Assembly: GCA_018398575.1 (NCBI GenBank)
Contig: JAGTXZ010000003.1
Coordinates: 1,860,001 to 1,924,000 of the forward strand
DNA: 64,000 nucleotides
Origin: Ampelomyces quisqualis
Lineage: Eukaryota > Ascomycota > Dothideomycetes > Pleosporales > Phaeosphaeriaceae
Direction of reading: 5' to 3'
Shown here: positions 1 through 10,176 of the stretch, in pieces
Layout: the number at the start of each line of letters is the position of its first letter
How positions within the stretch are numbered: position 1 is the first letter of the stretch
The notes under the pieces: generated by a model
Seen by the model: only the letters and a program-made list of their open reading frames with translations
Databases searched by the model: none
Told to the model about the DNA's origin: nothing
Translations under genes and position numbers: made by a program

Positions 1-1
1 A

Positions 2-346
2 TCAAATCATGCCCAACCTCATCATCTCCCCCTCAATCAACGTCTGCCGTCCCCTCCTCTGCCCCGCCCACCCCATCTCCCTCTCCCGTCCATACCCCGT
101 CCTCGCACCTTCTTTCATCCACGCCAGATGCCCACACAACCAGAGCCAGCACAGTAGTCCCGCAGCAAGAGCGTCGTAGCATAGGAGCGAGTAGCTCGCG
201 GCGTTGAGCCATTGCGACGGGATCATGTCGTTGAGGGAGTATGTTTGTGTTGCTTGAGTGGACTTGTCGGCGGCGGTGAGTGGGAGTGCGTAGGTGGTGG
301 TGATAAGCAGGAGGATTATGATCGTGGTTGCGATTGCGGTCGACAT
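2..346 (-). CDS. Small hypothetical secreted/membrane protein
   Basis: A 114-residue open frame starts at the ATG on 344-346 and ends at a TGA at the window edge. The N-terminus looks like a signal peptide or anchor: a run of isoleucines and leucines at residues 7-20, then an Ala-Leu-Pro cleavage-like site near residue 21. A second hydrophobic stretch rich in Leu, Cys and Trp lies around residues 55-72. The tail is basic, with Arg and Gly. The open frame extends upstream to 553, but that part reads like untranslated sequence and has no signal sequence. I recognise no family. It could be an unconserved open frame downstream of SHMT; the hydrophobic N-terminus is the only support. Confidence 0.35.
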   Translation of the reverse strand: MSTAIATTIIILLLITTTYALPLTAADKSTQATQTYSLNDMIPSQWLNAASYSLLCYDALAAGLLCWLWLCGHLAWMKEGARTGYGREREMGWAGQRRGRQTLIEGEMMRLGMI

Positions 347-720
347 TTTTTGTGCGTTGTCTAGTACTTGGCGAACGATGTAGGTCGAGTCGGTGGGTAC
401 TTTTGTGTCTTCTCGTTCAGCAAATGTGATGCGATTGTGTAGTATCATGTGGTCCGGTAGTAGGTAGTGATAGAAGGACGTAGAGATTAGAGAGCACAGG
501 CGAGTTTCTATATAGGCGGGACACGAGAGACACTGACAATGTAATTGATACACAATAAGAGGGTGGTTGGTGTAAGTGAAAGTGAAAGTGAAGGAGCAGT
601 AGCCATATTGCTATTGTCTGGAAAGCGGTATATATGAATCTGTGCGTTTCCCCGCCCAAAACGCCTAGCTCGCTATGTCGAATACTCGCCTGCTATTGTG
701 CCCCCATGTTACATCCGAAT
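347..720. other. Intergenic stretch between small ORF and SHMT
   Basis: It would hold the 3' end of the SHMT transcript and the promoter of the small minus-strand ORF. No conserved frame or repeat was seen. Repeated GAAAGT-like hexamers lie around 578-595. Confidence 0.5.
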
Positions 721-2516
721 CTACTCGCTTTTGTCCCAGGGCAGCGCAAAAGTCGCAACCCAGTCTTCGACCTCCTTTCGGAGTTGGACGATATCAGTGA
801 TGTCCTTTCCTTCGCCAACGTACTCCTTGAAAGCAGCGACGCTGCCGGGGTTCTTGCGGCCATTTTCCTTGGCCTTCTTCTTCGCTGCCTCATCGAGATT
901 CTGCGTGATGCCGACAGCACGATGTACAACATCGGCCACCCGCTTGAAATCCTCGGGCTGGAAGCCGCGAGTAGTCATTGCTGGAGTGCCCATGCGCAGA
1001 CCACCGGGCTTCATAGCGGACACATCGCCTGGGACTGTGTTCTTGTTGGATGCAACGCCGACGAGCTCGAGAACGCGCTCGACCCGTGCGCCGTCCACGC
1101 CCTTGTCTTTCAGGTCGACGAGGACGAGGTGGTTGTCCGTGCCGCCACTGACAACGTTGTAGCCGAGACCGCCATTTTCCTTGGAGTCACCAAGGCGTTG
1201 GGCGAGGGACTTCGCATTGTCAAGTACCTGTTGTTGATAGTCCTTGAATTCCTTGGTCGATGCTTGATGTAATGCAACAGCCAAGGCAGTGATCGTGTGG
1301 TTGTGAGGCCCGCCCTGGTGACCTGGGAAAACAGACTGATTAATTGGGCTTTCTAGGTCGTATTTTTCTTCGTTTCCTTTCTTGTCGACGCGTCTTATGC
1401 CCTTTCGGAAGAATATCATGGCACCTCGTGGACCTCGCAAAGACTTGTGGGTTGTTGTGGTGACAATATCGGAGTGTGGGAAAGGAGAGGGGATGACGCC
1501 GGCAGCGACGAGACCAGAGATGTGAGCCATATCCGAGAGAAGATACGCGCCTATTGCATCGGCCACCTTGCGCATGCGCTCATATTCGATTAATCGGCTG
1601 TAGGCTGACGTGCCAGCAACGATAACCTTCGGCCTATAGAGGTGTGCCAATTCTTCCATACGATCATAGTCGATGATTCCAGTCTTCTCATTGAGCCTAT
1701 ATGGTAGAGTCTCGAAATATTTGGATACCGCGGAGATCTTCTTGCCTGGAATTTGGTAGCCGTGCGACAAATGCCCACCGTGGGGCAGGTCGAGACTGAG
1801 GATGCGATCGTGGGTGTTCATGACAGCGGAGTAGGCGTATAAGTTGGCAGGTGAGCCAGAGAGAGCTGATTTGTGGTGTTAGTCTCAATAAAGTTTGAGG
1901 ACGAGCGATGGACTCACGCTGGACGTTGACACCCCACTCATCTGGACTCAGGCCGAACGCCTTTAAAGCTCTCTGTTGGCACAACCGTTCTGCCTCGTCA
2001 ATGTGCTCGTTGCCACCATAGTATCGCGCGCCTGGATACCCCTCAGAGTACTTGTCTGCGCCGACTGTAAGCCAAGGTGGTTCGACTGGGCGAATGAGAC
2101 GTACTTTGCATCACACTGCCGAGAGCATCGAGAACAGCTTGTGAGGTGAAGTTCTCGGAGGGGATAAGGTTGATGAAGTGCTTCTGTCTGTTTTTCTCCT
2201 AACAAGGGAATATCATTAACCCTGACATAACTTGACAGTGCTTGGTGATGGTGGACGCACCCTCTTGATGATCTCGAACACTGCAGGGTCGGCTTGCTCG
2301 AGGTCCTGTGAAAGCACCTAATCTCATGTTAACATCCCGCTTCGCCTGATGTATCGACTTGGATAGACTCACTTTCTGCTGTGCTTCCATGGTTGTTGTA
2401 GCGTAGCCCCGCCATTGTCTCTGTGGTGTTCTCAAGTGATTTGTGGCGATTGAGGCACACGCGCGAGGGGCAGGTCGGCGCAAAGGCGCTCTGCAGACAG
2501 ATCGTAGGGACGCCAT
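721..2516 (-). CDS. SHM1: Serine hydroxymethyltransferase, mitochondrial
   Basis: This PLP enzyme interconverts serine plus tetrahydrofolate with glycine plus 5,10-methylene-THF. Five exons (2516-2373, 2317-2261, 2198-2105, 2055-1918, 1865-721) join in frame to 525 residues. The first 42 residues are rich in Arg, Ala and Ser and lack acids, as in a mitochondrial presequence. A second in-frame Met (MEAQQK) at residue 43 could give a cytosolic form. Family landmarks seen are INLIPSENFTS, KYSEGYPGARYYGG, the LDLPHGGHLSHGY segment and the PLP-lysine motif TTTTHKSLRGPRG. The length suits fungal mitochondrial SHMT. The initiator ATG sits in a CCATGG palindrome that also starts an opposite-strand ORF. 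Introns are 49-62 nt with GT-AG ends. SHMT identity is very secure; the organelle assignment is inferred from the leader. Confidence 0.95.
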
Positions 2517-2793
2517 GGCTAAAAGTGAGGCTCAAACTGCCAAAGATGTGTCGCAAGCTTATAAACTCCAGGGGCGCAATGTCTGGAACGGCAACCCGTA
2601 TAGAGGCAACGAACGATCGGCCGTCCCCGGTGCCCGCTTACTGACGGCTGCAAGGCGCAAGGGCCGCAAGTTCATTTCTCCGACGGCCGATGTCAAAAAG
2701 GTTTCCGAAGCGAGCCTTCACAGGGCACAACTAAAACCTCGTGATTACACGCTTCTCAGACAGTCGTATGCTCACTTGGCCGGCGCAAGCTAG
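2515..2793 (+). CDS. Hypothetical small basic protein, head-to-head with SHMT
   Basis: A 92-residue frame (MAKSEAQTAKDV...) starts inside the same CCATGG that starts SHMT on the other strand. The frame is open upstream to an ATG at 2443, which would add 24 residues overlapping SHMT exon 1 antisense. The protein is basic and soluble, with a GRNVWNGNPYRG segment and a LLTAARRKGRKF segment; no signal peptide or membrane helix is visible. I recognise no family. Composition is more protein-like than most shadow frames, but the arrangement would force both 5' untranslated regions to overlap the neighbouring coding sequence. It may therefore be spurious. Confidence 0.3.
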   Translation: MAKSEAQTAKDVSQAYKLQGRNVWNGNPYRGNERSAVPGARLLTAARRKGRKFISPTADVKKVSEASLHRAQLKPRDYTLLRQSYAHLAGAS

Positions 2794-3288
2794 TCGACGT
2801 GGGAGATGCTGACACGCTCCGGGCATCACCACCCAGAGGAGACGAGATTGGTTATGAATGGAATTAGTTGTGTGTGCGTGCCCATGCTGCTGCGTGAGAA
2901 GGGGGACACGCTTTTACCGTTGGGCGGCAGATCGTCGTCTCTTTCACCCGTCGGGGTCACTGCTGTGTGTATGTGCGTGAATCGTAGGTAGAGAGCAACA
3001 ATTCATAACCTTGTGCTGTTCCGCTTCACCTTCCATCCTTCTATCATGACTTCCTCCATCGTCGCCGCCAAGGCCACGCCATCGCCAACTCCAAGGTCAG
3101 GCAGGCGCGCGTCCATGCGGTCACCGCTTCTCATACCCGTCCGGCGCTCCCTCCTACACGCTCTTCTACTGCTACCTCAGCCCCGCCGTGGCCCGCCACA
3201 CAAGCACGACAGGCCTGCCGTCACTCAAGGAAAGCAACTCACGTGCCGGTCTACACCGCTCTATTAGGAGCGACAATAGGCCGCCAGC
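2794..3288. other. Intergenic / 5' leader of the 2EXR-like gene
   Basis: Short open frames only. A pyrimidine-rich stretch around 3030-3190 with many CTCC/CGCC words looks like a fungal 5' leader. Nothing else was recognised. Confidence 0.45.
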
Positions 3289-4566
3289 ATGGATCTCAAT
3301 ATCGAAACCCCCACCTTGCCGCCTCCGTCCACTCCAGAGCGCGATCACAGTCCAGAGCTCGGTAGTTCTTCCAAGATAACACAGTACAATAAGAGCACAG
3401 GTCGCCCTATACGCAAAAGTGCCGGCAAAGTCAAGAAAGTCGCAGGCTACGTCGATTCTGGCATACTCGAGGGAGAAGACTACGAGTCAACGACCTCTGA
3501 AGAGAGCGAGGACGACGAGGTAGCCATGGACAATCGTAGCCGCCCGGCCAAGAAGCAGCGGAAGCGGAAGCGGAGTCCGTCACCACCCTCTCCACATCTC
3601 GAGCCCATGATATATGATCAGGAACTGGAGGCCTTGACCGATGATGAGACGGGAGGAGCCTTCCACCGTAACACACCGAAGCAGCCTCCCGTCACTCTAC
3701 AGTTCAACGTGCCACTGGGCTTCCATGGTCCACTCTTCGTCAAACTGGACAGCGCTTTGCTGAAGGATAACGAGGAAGGTACACGCCATGATATGCATCG
3801 TGTGCAGAAGAAGGTGCGAACGAACATCGCTACACCCGAACCTGTTGCAGTCAAAGTGGGCTCCCGAAGCTTCACCGGCATGCCGGCTGAGATACGAAAT
3901 CTTGTATACCAGCACCTTTTTGTACGTCGCGACCCGATGAAGATTCCTCAGCGTGCCGGCCATGTAGGACTTTCCCAATCTGCTCAGTTCCTTCGAACCT
4001 GCAAAGTAGTGCATGACGAGGGCTGTTCGGTAAGTTCCACTTCTGCGTAGAATGGGATGTGTGACATAGTTAACGACAGATTGTCGCAGATCTTGTATGG
4101 CGACAATGAGTTTATATTTGAGCGCCACCACAACACTCGTGCCCCTTTCTGGGAGCCCAAACACAAGGAGATCGGCTACCAAGACATTCTCCAATTCCTC
4201 AAGATGATCGGTCCAGAGAATATCCAATACCTCCGCGACATTCACTTCGAATTTGATGATGCTCTGCCAAAGAATGCACCCGATCTCAACATCGAGGCCC
4301 GTCGTTACGTCGTCGACGATTACTTGATGAACTGCTTGCGCATACTCCGAGATGCGAAGCTGCGCAAGGTCAAACTGCAGTTCTGCGGTCGCCGCTCGCT
4401 TCTCAAATCAGACGTCAAGTTCCTCGGCTATCTGGAACAAATCAAAGCTGATGAGGCCCTCAACATCCCGCCCTCGTGGCCTTATCAGGGCAAAATTTCC
4501 AATTGGATCTGGACGGGCATCAAGGAGCAGATGACCCGCAAGAAGAAAATGTACGAGACAAAATAG
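3289..4566 (+). CDS. 2EXR/F-box-like domain protein with acidic-basic nuclear region
   Basis: Two exons (3289-4029 and 4090-4566; 60-nt intron, GTAAGT donor) give 405 residues. Residues 1-110 are disordered, with an acidic serine stretch (TTSEESEDDE) followed by a basic cluster (KKQRKRKRSPSPP) that reads as a bipartite nuclear localisation signal. From about residue 195 comes MPAEIRNLVYQHLFV, then LRTCKVVHDEGCS joined across the intron to ILYGDNEFIF. That pattern (P-x-E-I-R-N-x-[VI]-Y ... L-x-x-C-x-x-x-x-x-E ... YG-x-N-x-F) is the fungal 2EXR/F-box-like module, greatly expanded in Dothideomycetes. The molecular role of these proteins is mostly unknown; ubiquitin-ligase adaptor is one suggestion. 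The domain call is good and the function is unassigned. Confidence 0.75.
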
Positions 4567-6088
4567 AGAGGGGAAAGAACATCTTCAGCCCGAAAGGCAG
4601 ACAGACTACGATGTCGCACGCAGGTGCGTGGCGGACCATGGGCTTGCTGTCTTGAAATGCTCGAGCCTTGTTGGCGTCTAAGGATGGGAGGATTTCCCGT
4701 GTTGTTGAAACCTTTCTTCACATACTACGATTCATGTTTGTTCCCACATGGGGTTATATCGAGCACCATGCCAGCTGTTTTCCAATGCTTCCAGTGGAAC
4801 CATTGCAGGACATTAGGGCAAGGCGCATCAAGCAGCCGATGTGTGAGCTTAGAGCGATATGGTCAGTCTGCTAGCGAGTCCCTTTGACAGCCAGGGATCG
4901 AGATGAATTTTCCAACAAAAGCGTTTTAGTGCAGGTCTTGTAAAGAAGATGGACAAGTACGGCTATCACATGTAATTCCCTTATGCTTGTGCCTCTCTGA
5001 GACCAGTGACCTACCTGCCTCACCAATGAGAATCTCGAACTACTTCAATGCTTGCTGCCAAGCGATCTATACGTCATTCGCGATGCCGTTGGAACAGCTA
5101 GTCTAATCGGGCTAAATGTATCGACGCATTCAGCAGGTGCATGACGAGATACCCCACCTGTTTACACCCCAGCAAGATGATTCTTAATCCTTGCACGTTG
5201 CCACCAACTTGTGCAGGGCGCGCGCCGCGTACCTGCAGAAGCGAAGCCGGTGGAACCGTTCCGCGGCTGCATGTTCGTAATATGGATGACTGGCGGGGTG
5301 CATATGCGCGAGACATTCTCTTGATGCAAAGGCTATGTACATATCCGTAGATGTCGGGGTTAGTTGGGTTGGTCAAGTGAAAACAAGAGTGTAGACTGTT
5401 TCTTAGGTTCAACGAATCTGTGCAGTGGTTCCAGGCCGGATATTTATGCACGACCGAGCTTGGCACTGGGGAAATGCAAATGGAAGATAAATAGTGACCA
5501 GGCAGAATACAAGGGTTGGAAGGTGTGCTTCATGACCCTAGACACTGTCACTGGGCGCGGCCTGAGGAAAGGTTGTTGAGAACGAGCAGGATCACCCTTT
5601 GGCGTGTGGCGAGGTAAAGTGGAGAGCTAAACCCCACCCCCAATCCAGTCGTCACTGTATGTGCATACATGGCCTTTTCCAGTAAGCAATGCTTCACGAC
5701 GTCGCCGGTAGATTAATATCAAGGGTACCCAGTGACCCGGGAGCTGGATTTGGCCCAATAATCCTTTGAGTCTAGACAGGAACTGTTGAGATGGAGATCA
5801 TCGCGAACGGACCTATAAGATAAATTCTATATAGCCAGTTCGCGCCCGTTGGGCTGCGGGGGTGAGGGGATATCATATCAGCGGCCATGATATAGCCGGT
5901 TCGGCTGCTCGCCTGGCCTTGCTCGGTCGCGAGATGGCGGGATGTAGATTAAATGCAGGTGAGGTTGTTGTGCGTGTGCATTGTGATTCTGCTGCATGTT
6001 GAACCTATTCGTGGAGGTCAAGCCCGAGATATGCTGCCTCCTCTGGGTCACATGAAGCGTGGAGACAGGCGGGCGGTGACATCCGTTG
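4567..6088. other. Gene-free interval (about 1.5 kb)
   Basis: Only short frames without family resemblance lie between two genes converging here. No tRNA, no clear repeat and no terminal inverted repeats were seen. Termination regions of both neighbours must fall here. Confidence 0.45.
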
Positions 6089-7359
6089 CTAGTTCTTGCC
6101 CTTCCGCTTCTTGAACTCCTCGATCCAACCCGCTGCATGGTCTTTTGGCACGACGCTGATGGTGGCCAGGCCATCTACGACCTCTGGTTTGCCACTGCCC
6201 AATACTTTCCCCAGGCTCATCTTCTTGCCCACCTTGATTAGACCGCCTGATGAGGTTTCCATGTATGCTTCCACACCTTCAGTCGTGTACTCGTGTTTCT
6301 TGTCCCATGGTAGCGGAAATATGTAGTCAAGATGCTCTCCCAGCTTTTCCTTTTCTGAGAAAGCTTTGACGAAATCGGATTGAGCATGTGTAGGATAGAG
6401 CAAGATTACTGGAAAGGTGAGTGTAGAAGATGGGTCAAGTGGGTTCTCGAGCTTGATCTCAGCATCCTCCAGGTCGGGAGAAGTGTCTGTGCTACGACAG
6501 AGGATGTTTCTGCTCTTGATCGCTAGCTGCAGAGTGACTCGCTCTGCAGCTATTCGTGTCTCTCGCTCCTTCCGCGCCTTTTCTACAGATGCAATGTAGG
6601 TCTTGCGCGCAGCAATCTTCGACTTGAGTGCTGCAAGTGGGGCATTGCTGGGGTCAAGAACCAGTCCTCGATCACAAGCATCCGCAGCCTCAGGAAGTTT
6701 GTCAAGCGCTACACAGGCCGTACCAGACCGGTAAAAGGCTTTGACGTTTGAAGGGTTCAGACGAAGTGTTTGAGCGCAGTCTTGAATGCAGGAGCGATAG
6801 TTTTCTGTTAGTGATTAGTGGTGGATCTACGGTCGTAGCTCCGCCGCACGCAGCTCTCCCTTGCGTGGTGCAGAGCAGTTGCCGAACGGCGGTACTCACT
6901 CTTTTCTAGATTGCAAAGTGCTCTATTCACATGGCACGCTTCCTCGATGGCCTTCTCTTTTCTCGCCTCTTCTGCTTCGTCGAGTTCCACCTCAATTACC
7001 CCGGGCCCCTCCGCGTCCGGATCCGGATTGTTCTGCGGCCCTCTTAGAGCTGCTAAAGCTTTATCATAAAACTCCTTGGCATCAGTCCATTGCTTCGTCC
7101 TAGCGCAATTATTGCCTTGCTGTCGGAAGTTCTCTGCAATCTCAGCTCGAGTGCCTTCATATGCCAGTGCCCTGAGAGCCTCGAGCGCATCGTTCTGGCC
7201 GCCTTCACCATCTGTCTCGTCCAAATTTGTCATGAACAGTGGCATCCGGTTCATCTCTTCGAGAACCTTGTCCACGGCCTGCGACTTGATCTCAGCCATG
7301 GCCGGAGGCAAGATTGGGGATGGCCCTGGTGCGGCATGCTGGCTTGATGGTTGTGCCAT
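6089..7359 (-). CDS. CNS1: Hsp70/Hsp90 co-chaperone CNS1/TTC4 (TPR protein)
   Basis: Two exons (7359-6900, 6804-6089; 95-nt intron) give 391 residues. The intron removes a shadow frame and restores CNLEK-KNYRSCIQDC. TPR helices run from about residue 82 (NFRQQGNNCARTKQWTDAKE), through HVNRALCNLEKKNY and CAQTLRLNPSNVKAFYRSG, to LDPSNAPLAALKSKI. The C-terminal quarter carries the Cns1/TTC4 'wheel' signature: LLYPTHAQSDFVKAF and LDYIFPLPWD, with Trp and Pro conserved. In yeast, Cns1 is an essential Hsp90 co-chaperone linked to eEF2 folding; its TPR clamp binds C-terminal EEVD peptides. It is cytosolic, with no targeting signal seen. Family identification is secure. Confidence 0.92.
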
Positions 7360-10176
7360 GTTTCTGATATGTTTATGGTGGATTCGGAGCTGGCGCTTGT
7401 TTTTCTTGTTGCCCTTGAATGGCTACATAATTTGTGCATGTCGAGATTTTCCAAGGTTGCTTAGTCAGGCACGTGGGGCGGGAGTTCCCTTTTCGGTCGT
7501 TCTCCTCGTTGGGCATTGTAAAGAACTGTGGGGATCTGCCGCATGCCCAAGAGTCAGAGCTGCTGATTTGACACATGTAACAGCTCTCTCGCCCTTTGGA
7601 AGCGATGTGCTGTATTCATCCTGGTGATATCATTCTCCATGGCGCCCTGCATGGAGCTGCAGCTGTCCGCATGAGAGCCCCACTCTTGCAATGCAGGACG
7701 GCAAGGCCCATGCACTTCTTCATCCCCTGGACCCCTATCCTCTTCCAAGACACGGGTTTGTCCGGATTGGTCAAAGAAATACTGTCCACTAATTCCACCG
7801 CTCCAAGGCAAATTGGAGGCGCACCTCGAGTTCTACTGCAGCCTAGCAAGACCGAAAAAAACCGACGGAATAGCAAGGATATAATAGAGAAGATTTGCTC
7901 GAATTTTTGGAACACTAAGCCCGTTTTGTTAGCAGTTTGTTAGCCATGTTAGGCTCAGCATTTATAGGAAATACCTTGGCCAATATCAAGTAGTTGCATA
8001 GACGTATTTACGTGGCGTGTCTCACGATATTGAGAGTCTCTAAAACAGCAGTATTGCAGCGGGCAACGTTTTAGATAGAGGCGCTGATTGTAGCAATTAG
8101 AAACAGTAAAACCAGCTGTCGTGAAGGCTTCAAAGCCTTGTAACTTAACACCAAAAAATGTGCTTCAAAAGCGGAGAATTAGGGTAGAGGGACGTTATCA
8201 CAAGCTTTGAACTGGTGTATAGTGCATAGGCACTTTCTTGGTGGGAAAACAGCTGATTTAGCATTGTAAGATTCACTCAGTTTTTCATCGGTCCTGACAA
8301 CCTGCAGTACGTTGTCTCCGGATGTTGTGTCTGGAGGTGAAACGGAATATCATGGTGCACAGTCACAGCTTCATCACCAAAGCCCCCGAGCTTGTCAGAA
8401 TGGTAATATTTGCATGTAGGAATCAGTGATCACTCTATCGACCTTGAGCTGTGGTCCAACGCGACATGGGTCTTGGTGCATTTCACTGCATTGCAGGGGC
8501 TTGTGTATCGACCAGTGCAATCGAGCCATTATTTGGGAAAGGGTTGGTACGTCCATACCTACGGACCCGATCGTCAATTCGGATTCGGGTCGCCGATCTC
8601 GACTCGAGTCCATAGCCCGACTTGATCCCACAAACAGAAAGGCTTATGCCCATGCAACTAGCAAGCATCGCGGGCTGCGCTAAAGTCCGTAATTTCGCGA
8701 TGCGACCGTCTTTTCTACATCGTTAGTCAAAATCCTTTGTTGCGCGTGTGACGGAGACCCAGGCCAGGCAGCACACGTCCAATAACACGGGAGCCCAACG
8801 GCATTTGACTACTGCGAACCGAACAAGCCGCTCACCCGGACATTTCTCCATGACGCTAAGTCTAGGTACGGCACGACCGAGGGAGGCTGAAACTCCGAAT
8901 CACGGCCTATCACTCTAGCCGATAGGATGAGCTTCACGCATGGTTCCCGAGGGCTACGAGGCTCATTTGATGGAGGGTCGGATGGACCGACAGCAATCAT
9001 GTAGTTTGTGGGAACGGGTACAGACGGGCCACTCATTCGTCGAATCTGATCTCACACTTTTCCTCAGCGATTGTCATGTGTGTTTGGTGGACGACGTTTG
9101 CAGACGGAATGGGTCGTAACTCACGCACGCACCGCATTCGGGTTCCTCACCTCACTAAAAGATTGGCTGGTTTTTGCGGGACAACATGATTGTTTGAGAG
9201 CCAATTGCGCCGTTAGAAAAGGAGAAAACAAGGATACCCTAGTAGTCTGCATGCAGGGAAGCTTAACAAGTATTGTGCTCGCTAGCGGAGAACGTGCATA
9301 ACCAGCTCCTGTAACTCATCTGCGGAAGGACAAAGCAAATTCAACATGACACCTTGGATATCATTCGTCACCCTTCAAGATCCCAGCTCCCCCAGAGGGC
9401 CGTGCGGCGCTGTGCCCAGGTTCCGAGAACGAAGCTGCTGCATGGCTTGTGAATTGTCAGCGATTTCATGGGAGCTCGACCCTCAATCCTTAACCCTCCT
9501 CCCCACGCTCCACTCAAATGCCGACCGAGAGGACGTGTAACCTGTTCGGCTTATTCGTATCTAGCTCGCTGTATCATTATAGCTACAGTCTTCGCATTTG
9601 AACATCATCACTCATTACCATTCTTGCTTCTTCTTGCCGAGTAATCGGGGCTGGAAAAACTACGGGAAGCTACGGAAAACCATATATCTCCAGACCATCT
9701 GGTTCGACCTCGTACAGTGATTTCAAGCATTCGACATGTGAGTTGTCCTTATTGCGTATCTTTACGATTGGGGAGCACACTCGCCTAGGGGCTACAACAA
9801 CAGATGGTACCTCTGCTGACAAGTCTTTTTCCTAGTGAGCAGCCCTTGCCCTTACACACCTCTTCCAATATCGTTCTAGCTGCCCGCATGAGATACTTAC
9901 AATCTAACTAAATCTTGGTACGTCTATGGAAGCACAGCATAGCTGGCATCTGTCGCAGTCGGAGGCATCATGGCAACATCAAATGCACGCAATGGCTCTC
10001 ATCTTCAGTGAAATGCTAGCACACATTCCGAACCAGTCCGAACATAACCTCATGAACCACTGCTGATACCAAGTAGATATGTATTAACCCGCGAAACGAA
10101 CAGCACCACTTGACTGTGGTTCTGACGGGCTATATTGTAGAACTTCGATTCGTCCTCGCGGGTACCTGCTCTTAAA
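7360..10176. other. Gene-free interval (2.8 kb) upstream of CNS1 and ApsA
   Basis: This is the divergent promoter space between CNS1 (minus) and the ApsA-like gene (plus). About 7830-8330 is visibly AT-rich. No frame above about 115 residues has protein-like character, and no tRNA or inverted repeat was seen. The last 500 bp probably include the leader of the ApsA gene. It could host a noncoding RNA, but nothing in the sequence proves that. Confidence 0.45.

Noticed and set aside
634..1272. 212-codon plus-strand frame
   Set aside because: Antisense to the SHMT coding exon, with no protein-like features.
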